Both the position numbers and the translations under genes were made by a program. This document shows positions 54,661-61,731 of a stretch of 64,000 bases of DNA, piece after piece (within the stretch, counting starts at the first letter, position 1; every line of letters starts with the position of its first letter). Origin of the DNA: an uncultured Clostridia bacterium (GTDB lineage: Bacteria > Bacillota > Clostridia > Christensenellales > UBA1242); assembly GCA_934778205.1 (NCBI GenBank), contig CAKVOD010000002.1, positions 180,016 to 244,015 of the forward strand, given 5' to 3'. Below the pieces are notes generated by a model, which saw only the letters and a program-made list of their open reading frames with translations, was not told where the DNA came from and searched no databases.

Positions 54661-55659
54661 TTAGGTGTCAAAATCGTTGTCAAACATTGTTTTGTTTTTC
54701 TCTCTAAAATCATCTTGCACAAAAACATAATACTCTTTCGTTGTACTGCTTTGAGCGTGCCCCATCCATTCTTGTAGCACTTTTTCATTTATGCCAATCT
54801 CAAAGCACCTACTGGCAAATGTTGTCCTAAAGTCTTTTATTGAGAAATCGATTTTGCACCTTTCTTGAATAATAGTTATTTGGTGCTTTATTCGTCTTTC
54901 AGAAATATTAAATATTTTATCTTCATAAATCGCGCTTTGTACGTTCATTGAAATTAGCAAATCACGTAATTTTGAAAATATTGGAATATATCTATCTGAT
55001 TTTTCCCTTTTTGTTCCACGTATGTGAATAATATTATTTTTGAAATCAATATCCCCTACTTGTATATTTAGGGCTTCGCTTTTCCTCGCTCCAGTCAAAA
55101 AGTAAAATTTAAATAGATTCGCAACATCAGTATCCGTACAATTGTTAATGATTGCTTTTATTTCTGCTATTGATAGCGCCTTTCCCTTTTGCGATTTATA
55201 CCTCACTGGTTCGATAAAATCTGCTAAATTTTGTTTGGTAATTTGCTTTTTATATGCTAGCAAAAGTATTTTATGTATCAACTGATAGACATATAATTTT
55301 GTTCTTGAGTTTTTTATGTTGTTAAACGCCATATCAATGTCTAACGCAGTAAGTTTATTCATATCCTTATTTTCAAAATATTTGTAGATGTAATTTTTAG
55401 TTACATTCATAATTGTATGAAAGGATTTCAATTTGTCTGCGTAGTTTCTCAAGTAATAATCAACCCAGTCAAAAAATCTTATTGCTTTAACTCGAATATT
55501 TTTTGAGTTTTTTACTTCATTGAGTTTTCTATCATACTTTTCGCAACACTCTTTTTGTGTCAATCCATAAACATAAAAATATCTTTTATTGTAAGAAAAC
55601 TTAAGTTGCCATCGTCCGTCCATTCGTCTTGTTAATTTGTGTTTTTTGTAATGTGTCAT
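54661..55659 (-). CDS. Tyrosine recombinase (integrase) of the element
   Basis: 332 residues. N-terminal arm-binding beta part (RRMDGRWQLKFSYNKRYF), SAM-like core-binding domain (about 60-160), and catalytic domain with the first Arg in TGARKSEAL, Lys in GTKREKSDRYIPI, the second Arg in IKDFRTTFASR, His in WMGHAQSSTT and nucleophile Tyr in KEYYVF. The HxLRH box reads KDFRT, so both its histidines are replaced. It should catalyse integration and excision at tRNA-Thr. Its ribosome binding site lies in the loop of an inverted repeat. Confidence 0.93.
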   Translation of the reverse strand: MTHYKKHKLTRRMDGRWQLKFSYNKRYFYVYGLTQKECCEKYDRKLNEVKNSKNIRVKAIRFFDWVDYYLRNYADKLKSFHTIMNVTKNYIYKYFENKDMNKLTALDIDMAFNNIKNSRTKLYVYQLIHKILLLAYKKQITKQNLADFIEPVRYKSQKGKALSIAEIKAIINNCTDTDVANLFKFYFLTGARKSEALNIQVGDIDFKNNIIHIRGTKREKSDRYIPIFSKLRDLLISMNVQSAIYEDKIFNISERRIKHQITIIQERCKIDFSIKDFRTTFASRCFEIGINEKVLQEWMGHAQSSTTKEYYVFVQDDFREKNKTMFDNDFDT

Positions 55660-55660
55660 A

Positions 55661-55690
55661 GTTAGTAACTCCGTTTCCGCTTTTACTAAC
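55661..55690 (-). promoter_or_regulatory. Inverted repeat enclosing the integrase ribosome binding site
   Basis: GTTAGTAA and TTACTAAC (8 of 8 pairs) flank 14 bases that hold GGAG, ending 1 base before the integrase ATG. As RNA it would form a hairpin limiting integrase translation; as DNA it could be an operator. Confidence 0.55.
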
Positions 55691-55846
55691 TCCTTTTCAT
55701 TAATGCCATTACTTTGCTTATTTTGATTTTTTTTACTTCATTAGCAACTATAGTTGCGTCTATACTTCCTATTAGCGCGTTTGTGATTCCGTTAATTTGT
55801 TGTATCCCTGCTTTTAAAAAAATAGTATTTCGTCATCTATAAACAT
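55686..55846 (-). pseudogene. Small gene split by a -1 frame change at T7 (frameshifting or decay)
   Basis: GGAG and 7 bases precede ATG TTT ATA GAT GAC GAA ATA CTA TTT TTT TAA, giving only MFIDDEILFF. The -1 frame entered at the T7 run is open for 43 more codons (LKAGIQQINGITNALIG and on, ending LMKRS) and has no start of its own before its last few residues. A one-base slip at T TTT TTT would give a 53-residue protein. It lies between the XRE gene (10 bases) and the integrase, where phages often keep excisionase-like genes. Either programmed slippage or a recent deletion. Confidence 0.55.
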
Positions 55847-55856
55847 TTGTTTTCTC

Positions 55857-56183
55857 CTATATTTGATTGTTTTGATATTGTAAAAGTGATTTTACATAAA
55901 AAAGTGTTTGTGTTGCATAAGTATCTGAAAGCCTAGTCACAAGTTTTCTCAATTCTTTAACTTGTGGAGTAAAATTATTATCAAAGTCATTTCCTACAAG
56001 TTCGTCAATGCTAATATTGAAAAGTTTAGACATATTCTTCAATGTTTCTATTGTGGGTTCATTTTTTGAAAGTTCATATGCTGAAACGCTTGTGTCTGCT
56101 AAATTCAACTTTTTCGCTAACTCTGCTTGTGATAACCCATTTTCACGCCTAATCGCTTTTAAATTCTCATTAAAATTTGACAT
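55857..56183 (-). CDS. XRE-family regulator 1
   Basis: 108 residues from MSNFNENLKAIRREN, with GAGGAGG before this ATG. Helix-turn-helix at residues ~10-60 (GLSQAELAKKLNLADTSVSAYE) and a short helical dimerisation tail. Divergent from peptide 1 across a control region with repeated ATGCGA half-sites, and followed by the split small gene and the integrase, so it probably represses both directions. Confidence 0.9.
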   Translation of the reverse strand: MSNFNENLKAIRRENGLSQAELAKKLNLADTSVSAYELSKNEPTIETLKNMSKLFNISIDELVGNDFDNNFTPQVKELRKLVTRLSDTYATQTLFYVKSLLQYQNNQI

Positions 56184-56236
56184 TTCTACCTCCTCGTGTA
56201 GCATTTTACCAAATTTTTAACAAAATTTCATAAAAA

Positions 56237-56306
56237 ATGCGATTATTTGCTTGACATTCGCATATATAATAGAGTATAATACAATAAATTCGCATTATTT
56301 ATGCGA
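56237..56306. promoter_or_regulatory. Operators and promoter of module 1
   Basis: Plus-strand promoter TTGACA (56251-56256), 18-base spacer, TATAAT (56275-56280). Four half-sites of one kind surround it: ATGCGA 56237-56242, TCGCAT 56258-56263, TCGCAT 56290-56295, ATGCGA 56301-56306. The last two form a perfect 6-5-6 inverted repeat just after the transcription start, and the second lies in the spacer. Confidence 0.8.
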
Positions 56307-56316
56307 TGACAATACT

Positions 56317-56384
56317 AAAAAAGGAGAGTAGGAACTTTATTGCAAGTAACACATACAATGCAACAGTTTACTACTCCCTTTTTT
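56317..56384 (+). other. Conserved leader hairpin of module 1
   Basis: AAAAAAGGAGAGTAG pairs with CTACTCCCTTTTTT (one bulged A) around a ~39-base loop containing TGCAAGTAACACA. The 3' arm ends in T6, like a terminator, and can instead pair with the AAAGGAGG ribosome binding site just after it. The same layout recurs at 57039. Confidence 0.65.
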
Positions 56385-56399
56385 CAAAGGAGGTGCGGT

Positions 56400-56510
56400 A
56401 TGACGATTTGGACGGCGTATGCGATTCGCAAGGAAGAAGAACGCAAGGCTAGAGAGATTGCTAGGCATAATGAACGCAAGACTAGAGCTAAAGTAATACT
56501 CGGTATTTAA
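56400..56510 (+). CDS. Peptide 1, 36 residues (MTIWTAYAIRK type)
   Basis: ATG preceded by AAAGGAGG at 6 bases. The peptide begins MTIWTAYAIRKEEERK and ends RAKVILGI; it is helical, strongly charged and has no membrane segment. It is a clear paralogue of peptide 2 at 57125: MTIW, AY, IRK, RK, RAK and ILGI are shared. Nothing follows it before the convergent XRE 2 gene. Function unknown. Confidence 0.75.
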   Translation: MTIWTAYAIRKEEERKAREIARHNERKTRAKVILGI

Positions 56511-56539
56511 CTTCAAAGTATTCGATTAATCAAAATATA

Positions 56540-56872
56540 TTAATTGTCTTTGTTTAATCTATTATCAATCAATCCTTGCATATACCCTTTTACTTTGCCT
56601 TTCTCAATATCGCTGAGTGAATTAAACATTTCTTCTAATTCACTTGTTGCACTAAAATTATTTTCTTTCCGCAATGTATTTTCTCTTCCAAGAAGATTGT
56701 CAACTGAACACTCAAAAAAATCAGCTAATTGATTTAGAGTTTGTATATTAGGTTCTGTGGCACCTAACTCATATTTACAATAAGCATTTTGTGATATATT
56801 CAAAAATTTTGCCATATCTCTTTGAGTTTTGTTGTGCAATTTTCGCAATTCTTTTAATTTCTCATTCACCAT
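56540..56872 (-). CDS. XRE-family regulator 2
   Basis: 110 residues from MVNEKLKELRKLHN. Helix-turn-helix at ~8-60 (KTQRDMAKFLNISQNAYCKYE). No ribosome binding site: TATAAT ends six bases before this ATG, so its mRNA is probably leaderless, as with several phage repressors. It shares ~30% of positions with regulator 1 by eye and has its own operator type (ATAGCG/CGCTAT). Confidence 0.88.
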   Translation of the reverse strand: MVNEKLKELRKLHNKTQRDMAKFLNISQNAYCKYELGATEPNIQTLNQLADFFECSVDNLLGRENTLRKENNFSATSELEEMFNSLSDIEKGKVKGYMQGLIDNRLNKDN

Positions 56873-56936
56873 AAGTACATTATATAGCATTTAGTTGTTA
56901 AAATAAATGATTTTTTATGAAATTTTATTAATTTAT

Positions 56937-57024
56937 GCTATCAAATCGCTTGACATTGATAGCGCAATGCTATATAATGTATCCAACATAGCGTTTCGCT
57001 ATCATATGATTGCCTTACGCTATC
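56937..57024. promoter_or_regulatory. Operators and promoter of module 2
   Basis: Plus-strand promoter TTGACA (56950-56955), 17-base spacer, TATAAT (56973-56978). Half-sites: GCTATCAA/TTGATAGC (56937-56944, 56956-56963) straddle the -35; ATAGCG-TTT-CGCTAT (56988-57002) covers the start point; CGCTATC again at 57018-57024. The XRE 2 -10 box (56879-56884, minus strand) is next to another GCTAT. Confidence 0.82.
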
Positions 57025-57038
57025 GTTCAAATAAATCT

Positions 57039-57107
57039 AAAAAAGGCGAGTAGTAAAACGAAATGCAAGTAACACACACAGCGCGTATATTTCCTACTCT
57101 CCTTTTT
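57039..57107 (+). other. Conserved leader hairpin of module 2
   Basis: AAAAAAGGCGAGTAG pairs with CTACTCTCCTTTTT (one C-T mismatch) around a ~40-base loop containing TGCAAGTAACACA. Alternatively CTCCTTT (57099-57105) pairs perfectly over 7 bases with AAAGGAG (57109-57115), hiding the ribosome binding site. Confidence 0.65.
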
Positions 57108-57124
57108 CAAAGGAGGCGCGACTG

Positions 57125-57235
57125 ATGACAATCTGGGAAGCGTACGAGATACGTAAGGCGGAAGACCGCAAAGAAAAGCAACTTGCTAGACAAGAAGCAA
57201 GAAAAGCAAGGGCTAAAGCAATTTTGGGCATTTAG
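57125..57235 (+). CDS. Peptide 2, 36 residues (MTIWEAYEIRK type)
   Basis: ATG preceded by AAAGGAGG at 8 bases. Begins MTIWEAYEIRKAEDRK, ends RAKAILGI, paralogous to peptide 1 with the same length. First gene of the long membrane-protein operon, 51 bases before the next ATG. Confidence 0.75.
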   Translation: MTIWEAYEIRKAEDRKEKQLARQEARKARAKAILGI

Positions 57236-57286
57236 CAAATATTATGACAATTACATAATTACTAGATTCTATAACAAGGAGGTTAT

Positions 57287-58552
57287 ATGTGGTATAAGAC
57301 ATTAGGAAGAATATGCTTCAGCGTGCTGATAGCGTTATCTGTTTTGGTGTCTATTTTTTATATCTATTTTAGGTATTTTGACAAAAGTGTCACAACAGGC
57401 ACCAACAACATCAATGACCAAGTCGCACTTGATATTGTTAGTGCGGAAGATTTGACGGAAGAAGAAAAAGCGAAATATGCCGACCGTTGGTTGATACACG
57501 CAAATTACTATTCTAACAGCAAGAAAAACGGCTTAGAATTGCAAGAGGTGCAGTACAACTACTTTACAGGTACTAACCTGACACAAGATGAATACTGGTC
57601 TACAGGTATGCAGTTTCTTGGAAATTTCCGCACGTATATCACAACAGTGGCGAACAAGAAAGAAGCAAATTCATTTGTTGCGCAAGACTTTTGCTACTAC
57701 GACACTACCAACGGAATATCGTGGATGGGCTTCAAGGGTCAATCTGGAGGAATAGGCAAAGTACTAAACCGTGACGCCTATATGATAATAAAAATAGATG
57801 ATAAACCTTATCGAATCAAATTGACAGGACAATACACAAAGTACGGCAAATTCTTGTTTTGGGACGTTGAAAAAAGCATTGTCTACTTTGATTATGGTGA
57901 CGTTTTTGACTGCATAATGTCAGCCATTAAAACAAATAGCCGAGGGTATGGAGATTACTACATTAAAATCAATCTATCTCAATATTTTACAGTAGAAGAA
58001 TACAATACAAAGACTAAGAAATTTGAGCAACAAAATGCTGACTTTATAGAAAATCTTGCGATTATCAAATTCCACTATGATGAGAACGGCGCCACAAACG
58101 CTTCGCAATCATTGTTTGGCATAATTGACTGCAATCCACAATACAACGAAATTGACACAGATTATTGGCAAGAACGCGTTGTATATAATCTCACTGATGA
58201 CGATTTAACATACAGGTACAGTGAAGCATATGGCGGATATTTTGTAGGTCTAACGCTTGACAAAATTGAAATGCTAAACAGTATGCCACGCTCTATTGTT
58301 AATGTTGTTATTGACTTAGATAGCAAGTATTTGTTGAATAACAAGTATAACGTTTTGGGGTTAGACTACAACGCGTTTGAGGGACTAAAAATTGATACAG
58401 TGCAGTTCAAAAGCAGTAAACCTGCTACATTGTTACTAAACAGCAAATGCTTATACAACACGAACCTAACAACCCTCAAATACACAAGCAACATTACGCT
58501 TAATATGGCGGATGACGCTATCAATAGCAAATATGTGGAGGTGGTCGAATGA
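57287..58552 (+). CDS. Single-pass membrane protein with large outer domain
   Basis: 421 residues. GGAGG precedes the ATG by 6 bases. An N-terminal anchor (about residues 9-30) is followed by ~390 residues rich in Tyr, Asn and Thr with alternating hydrophobic beta pattern; the end (about 340-420) has short repeated strands ending in NLTTLKYTSNI, similar in style to BspA-like or beta-helix folds. The start-stop overlap with the next gene (ATGA) shows coupling. No family recognised. Confidence 0.8.
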   Translation: MWYKTLGRICFSVLIALSVLVSIFYIYFRYFDKSVTTGTNNINDQVALDIVSAEDLTEEEKAKYADRWLIHANYYSNSKKNGLELQEVQYNYFTGTNLTQDEYWSTGMQFLGNFRTYITTVANKKEANSFVAQDFCYYDTTNGISWMGFKGQSGGIGKVLNRDAYMIIKIDDKPYRIKLTGQYTKYGKFLFWDVEKSIVYFDYGDVFDCIMSAIKTNSRGYGDYYIKINLSQYFTVEEYNTKTKKFEQQNADFIENLAIIKFHYDENGATNASQSLFGIIDCNPQYNEIDTDYWQERVVYNLTDDDLTYRYSEAYGGYFVGLTLDKIEMLNSMPRSIVNVVIDLDSKYLLNNKYNVLGLDYNAFEGLKIDTVQFKSSKPATLLLNSKCLYNTNLTTLKYTSNITLNMADDAINSKYVEVVE

Positions 58553-59190
58553 ATATAGGACAACTGGCGTGTTTTAGTTTCTTGAGTGACCTAGGCAACA
58601 CAATACTTGATTGTATCATAGCAATTGCGATTGTGATATGTCTAGTTATTATGCTGAAGTATCCTGAAACAAGAAAGTTTCTAGCCATTGCGATAGGTTG
58701 TGTGGTCATAGTTGTCGGTATTTTCTCGTCAATAGGCTTATACAAGGAACTGACAAAGAAAAGTTTTGTCAATGGAACGCTTGACGACGTCAATATGTTT
58801 AGTCAAACGGAGTTTGATTATACATCTACAAGCGTAGCGTTTTACGACAATGTCAATGACAACACAGACATTCGATATTTTGAAAATAGTGTATTAAAAG
58901 TAGATGACTTTAACGGGCTTACAAAGCAATACAAAGTAACGCTCAATGAAAATACCTTACTTGCAAATATCGAAGCGGGATACATATCAACATCAATGAC
59001 GATGCGATTCTATGACCCACACAACACCCTGCTATGTGAAGGCACGTTGTACATAACGATTGAGTTTTTGAGTGACAAAACTAACTTGAAAATGTATGTC
59101 GAAAATGGAACGCAAGCACAGTACTTTGAAAAGTACTTTAAAGAAAACGGAATCAGACTAAAAGCAATTGAGATAGGAGGCTCAGACTAA
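58549..59190 (+). CDS. Membrane protein with two N-terminal helices
   Basis: 213 residues. Hydrophobic helices at about 18-38 and 44-66, then a ~145-residue polar, beta-rich domain. GGAGG lies before the ATG inside the previous gene. Its stop overlaps the next start by one base. No family recognised. Confidence 0.78.
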   Translation: MNIGQLACFSFLSDLGNTILDCIIAIAIVICLVIMLKYPETRKFLAIAIGCVVIVVGIFSSIGLYKELTKKSFVNGTLDDVNMFSQTEFDYTSTSVAFYDNVNDNTDIRYFENSVLKVDDFNGLTKQYKVTLNENTLLANIEAGYISTSMTMRFYDPHNTLLCEGTLYITIEFLSDKTNLKMYVENGTQAQYFEKYFKENGIRLKAIEIGGSD

Positions 59191-60644
59191 TGGACAAAAT
59201 GAAAATCGGACTTATCGTCTTTAATGTCATTTGTCTAGCATTCTTTGTGTTTGTGGTGGTGTGGTCAATTACAAACTGGAATACAATAAAAAGTTCGTTT
59301 GACGGTACAAAACTATATACGCAATCCGCACTAGACGAAGCCTACAAGCAAGGGCTTGGAGATAAAGAAAAGTACGAACAGCGTATCAATGACTACAAAA
59401 CACAAATCGAGACGCTAAACAAAAGCATAAAAGAACTTACAGACGAAAACACAATACTAAAAAACAACAACAAAGATTATGCGAAACTAATCGAAGAACT
59501 GCAAGCGAAAGTCAAAGAACTGCAAAACAAAGTCAAGTACTATGAAAGTTTGCTATCAGCATACGAGAACGTGAACAAACTAATTGCAACGTTTATGTAC
59601 AATGATGAGGTCTACCTTGTGCAGTTGTATGAGAGCGGTAGCAAAGTATCCATACAAGCGCCACAAGATACCGACCACATAACATTTGAGGGTTGGCTTG
59701 TAAACGGACAAGAAGTTGACTTGGAAACCTACACAATCACCGAAAACACGACGTTTGTTGCGAAATTGACTTACCACCAAATTGTTACATACAAAGACGG
59801 TGACACAGTATTAAAGACGCAAAAGGTTAAGAAAGCCGATGTACTAGATACGCAAGGCTATCTTGCCCCAACAAAGTCGTATTACAACTTTGCTGAGTGG
59901 CAACTTAATGGCGAAAGCATTGCAAGCGGGTATGTAGTGAACGATGACATTGTTTTGACTGCAAAGTACGAGTACGCGCTGAACGGACAATATGTTTACT
60001 ATGTTGGAGTTACGGGCATTCAGTTAGAAGGTGTGTTTACCATTAGTGATACAACAATTGAAAATGTAATTTCAAGAAAAAATGGAAAACAAAACACATT
60101 GATTACTTTTGCATTAAATGATAACAAAATAAATGCAACTATAGATGTTACAGGTGACGGCAAACGCCACTCGAACATAGTATTTGAACCTATGCTAGAT
60201 AGTGCCAACAACATTACGGCAATCAAGCAAACAATAACCGCTGGGGATGTCTACGTTGACCACCGCTATTGTTACAAATGCGACGAAGATTTAAGCCAAA
60301 ACTACATCAATATATTTGTTGACGGCAAATTGACAAAATCAATATCAAAAAGCGAAATGGCGCAAAAACTATCGGCAAATTATGCTGATAAATATGTGCC
60401 AACAATAACACTCGCGAATGGCGACACTGTCGCATTGAACTTTACGAAAGTGCAAGACTCATATTTTGTATTCATAAACAAAATTGACGAAGACGGCTTT
60501 GGATATTCTCACTATTATTACACAATGGCTGGTTGGGGTGCAGTACCAATTAGCAACAATGCAAAAACAAGCATTACGGTGCAGTTTAAAAACGCTACTA
60601 GCCAAGTAATTGATAATAGTGTCAAATATGAATATCAAATATAA
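59190..60644 (+). CDS. Membrane-anchored coiled-coil protein with InlB-type B repeats
   Basis: 484 residues: anchor helix (about 7-29), coiled coil (about 50-125, with KELTDENTILKNNN heptads), then two Flg_new/InlB B-repeat units (FEGWLVNGQ...TTFVAKL and FAEWQLNGE...IVLTAKYE), and a ~230-residue unknown beta-rich domain with a CYKCDED pair. This layout puts a stalk and adhesive beta modules outside the cell. GGAGG precedes the ATG. Confidence 0.82.
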   Translation: MDKMKIGLIVFNVICLAFFVFVVVWSITNWNTIKSSFDGTKLYTQSALDEAYKQGLGDKEKYEQRINDYKTQIETLNKSIKELTDENTILKNNNKDYAKLIEELQAKVKELQNKVKYYESLLSAYENVNKLIATFMYNDEVYLVQLYESGSKVSIQAPQDTDHITFEGWLVNGQEVDLETYTITENTTFVAKLTYHQIVTYKDGDTVLKTQKVKKADVLDTQGYLAPTKSYYNFAEWQLNGESIASGYVVNDDIVLTAKYEYALNGQYVYYVGVTGIQLEGVFTISDTTIENVISRKNGKQNTLITFALNDNKINATIDVTGDGKRHSNIVFEPMLDSANNITAIKQTITAGDVYVDHRYCYKCDEDLSQNYINIFVDGKLTKSISKSEMAQKLSANYADKYVPTITLANGDTVALNFTKVQDSYFVFINKIDEDGFGYSHYYYTMAGWGAVPISNNAKTSITVQFKNATSQVIDNSVKYEYQI

Positions 60645-60656
60645 AGGAGGTAAGAA

Positions 60657-60869
60657 ATGAGAGTTTTAGAAGGCATTGTGCTATTTCTTTGCGTTGTAGC
60701 AATTGCGTTTTTGTACTGGGCTTGCTGGGGGACAATCTCGGACAAAGTCCACGACAAAATTGGCAACAAGAACGACAGCACTGTAACAACGCCAAGTGAT
60801 AGCGAAAAAACAGATGCAGAACAAGCGCTAGAAGATAGCGGAATCGACATTGAAATAGAAAAAATATAA
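60657..60869 (+). CDS. Small single-pass membrane protein
   Basis: 70 residues: hydrophobic helix at 5-27 then an acidic, Ser/Thr/Asp-rich tail ending DIEIEKI. AAAGGAGG is 6 bases before the ATG, a strong site, suggesting high output. Could be a structural (coat-like) or accessory membrane subunit; no family recognised. Confidence 0.78.
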   Translation: MRVLEGIVLFLCVVAIAFLYWACWGTISDKVHDKIGNKNDSTVTTPSDSEKTDAEQALEDSGIDIEIEKI

Positions 60870-60909
60870 TTAAAACACAATCAATAAAAAACTAAAAGGA
60901 GAATTTATT

Positions 60910-61164
60910 ATGGCAGTATTTAAAAAGAAAAACAAAAAAATCGAGCCGAGGGCAAAGCCCTCAAAGGCTCGTACAGTTACAAAGGCAAAAACAAGTGCTA
61001 AAGTTGGGGCTAAAAAAAGTGTCAGTGCTAAACCTAAAACAAGGGTTAGCACTAACCCCAAAACTGTGAGAACAAACAGCACAACAAAAAAGAAAAACGC
61101 TAGCCCCGCGAAAGTGGCGCAGGCCAGTACAAAGAAAACCACTAAAAAAAAACAAAAGAAGTAA
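60910..61164 (+). CDS. Very basic, lysine-rich protein
   Basis: 84 residues, about 26 of them lysine, with Ala, Thr, Ser and Pro and a repeated (K)PKT-x-VST-NPKT pattern, much like the tails of histone H1 or viral DNA-packing proteins. Expected to be unfolded and to bind nucleic acid. AAAGGAG before the ATG. A run of nine A near the 3' end offers a -1 slip into the next frame. Confidence 0.78.
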   Translation: MAVFKKKNKKIEPRAKPSKARTVTKAKTSAKVGAKKSVSAKPKTRVSTNPKTVRTNSTTKKKNASPAKVAQASTKKTTKKKQKK

Positions 61165-61187
61165 TCTATCCACGTGACGAGTTTCGG

Positions 61188-61538
61188 ATGAATAAAAATA
61201 CAGGTCATCCTGCTTACATTGAGGGTTACAGCCCTCAACAAAAACAAAAGTCTAGGAAGAACTTGGGTGACTACATATTTCGTGGCATTACACATAAAAA
61301 TGACGCAAAGCACCCGAAAATGCAGTTAGTGCATAACCCTGAACCCGCTGAAGCGCGCGAGCGTAAAAAAGCGATACAGCGCAAAAAAGGACTAAAAGAA
61401 GATAGCGACATTGCGTATATATCCAAAGCGCAAGGACGCCAAAAGGTCGAACTATTTGACGCCAAAAAGTTAGAGGGCTGGAAATTATCTGACATCGACA
61501 AGGATAGAGTTAGCAAATTACCAAAAAACAAGCGCTAG
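61188..61538 (+). CDS. Basic protein without its own ribosome binding site
   Basis: 116 residues from MNKNTGHPAY, basic, Lys/Arg/Gln/Asp-rich, no membrane segment. No ribosome binding site precedes the ATG. The frame is open upstream just to the A9 run (61144-61152) inside the previous gene, reading EVIYPRDEFR before the ATG, so the product may be the tail of a frameshift fusion. No family recognised. Confidence 0.65.
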   Translation: MNKNTGHPAYIEGYSPQQKQKSRKNLGDYIFRGITHKNDAKHPKMQLVHNPEPAEARERKKAIQRKKGLKEDSDIAYISKAQGRQKVELFDAKKLEGWKLSDIDKDRVSKLPKNKR

Positions 61539-61584
61539 GCGCTTGTTACAAAATTACTAAAAATTCAAACTGTTAAGATTACAT

Positions 61585-61656
61585 AAAAAAAAGAATGCTT
61601 GTTGGCAACCCAACAATTAAGGGCGACGATAAAATCGTTTATCTCCCTAACATTCT
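61585..61656 (-). ncRNA. Small structured RNA with three-way junction, antisense to the operon direction
   Basis: The 5' end AGAATG pairs with CATTCT at the 3' end, which runs into T7, a terminator. Inside, TTGTTGG-GTTG-CCAACAA forms a 7-pair hairpin (61599-61616), and GGG...CCC with CGAT-TTT-ATCG forms an interrupted second one (61621-61647). Promoter TTGACT-17-TATAAT starts exactly at this stem. Expected length 65-72 bases. No known RNA family recognised. Confidence 0.7.
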
Positions 61657-61662
61657 AAAAAT

Positions 61663-61691
61663 ATTATACACGATAAAAACAAAAAAGTCAA
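61663..61691 (-). promoter_or_regulatory. Promoter of the small RNA
   Basis: Minus strand TTGACT (61686-61691), 17-base spacer, TATAAT (61663-61668); the seventh base after the -10 is A61656, the first base of the closing stem. Confidence 0.8.
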
Positions 61692-61731
61692 TAGAAAATA
61701 ACAAAAAAATAAAAATAGGAGAAAAAAACAT

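Noticed and set aside
61592..61656. Self-cleaving ribozyme (hammerhead or twister) for the three-way junction
   Set aside because: The conserved core bases of these ribozymes (for example CTGATGA and GAAA) are absent; promoter and terminator explain both ends.
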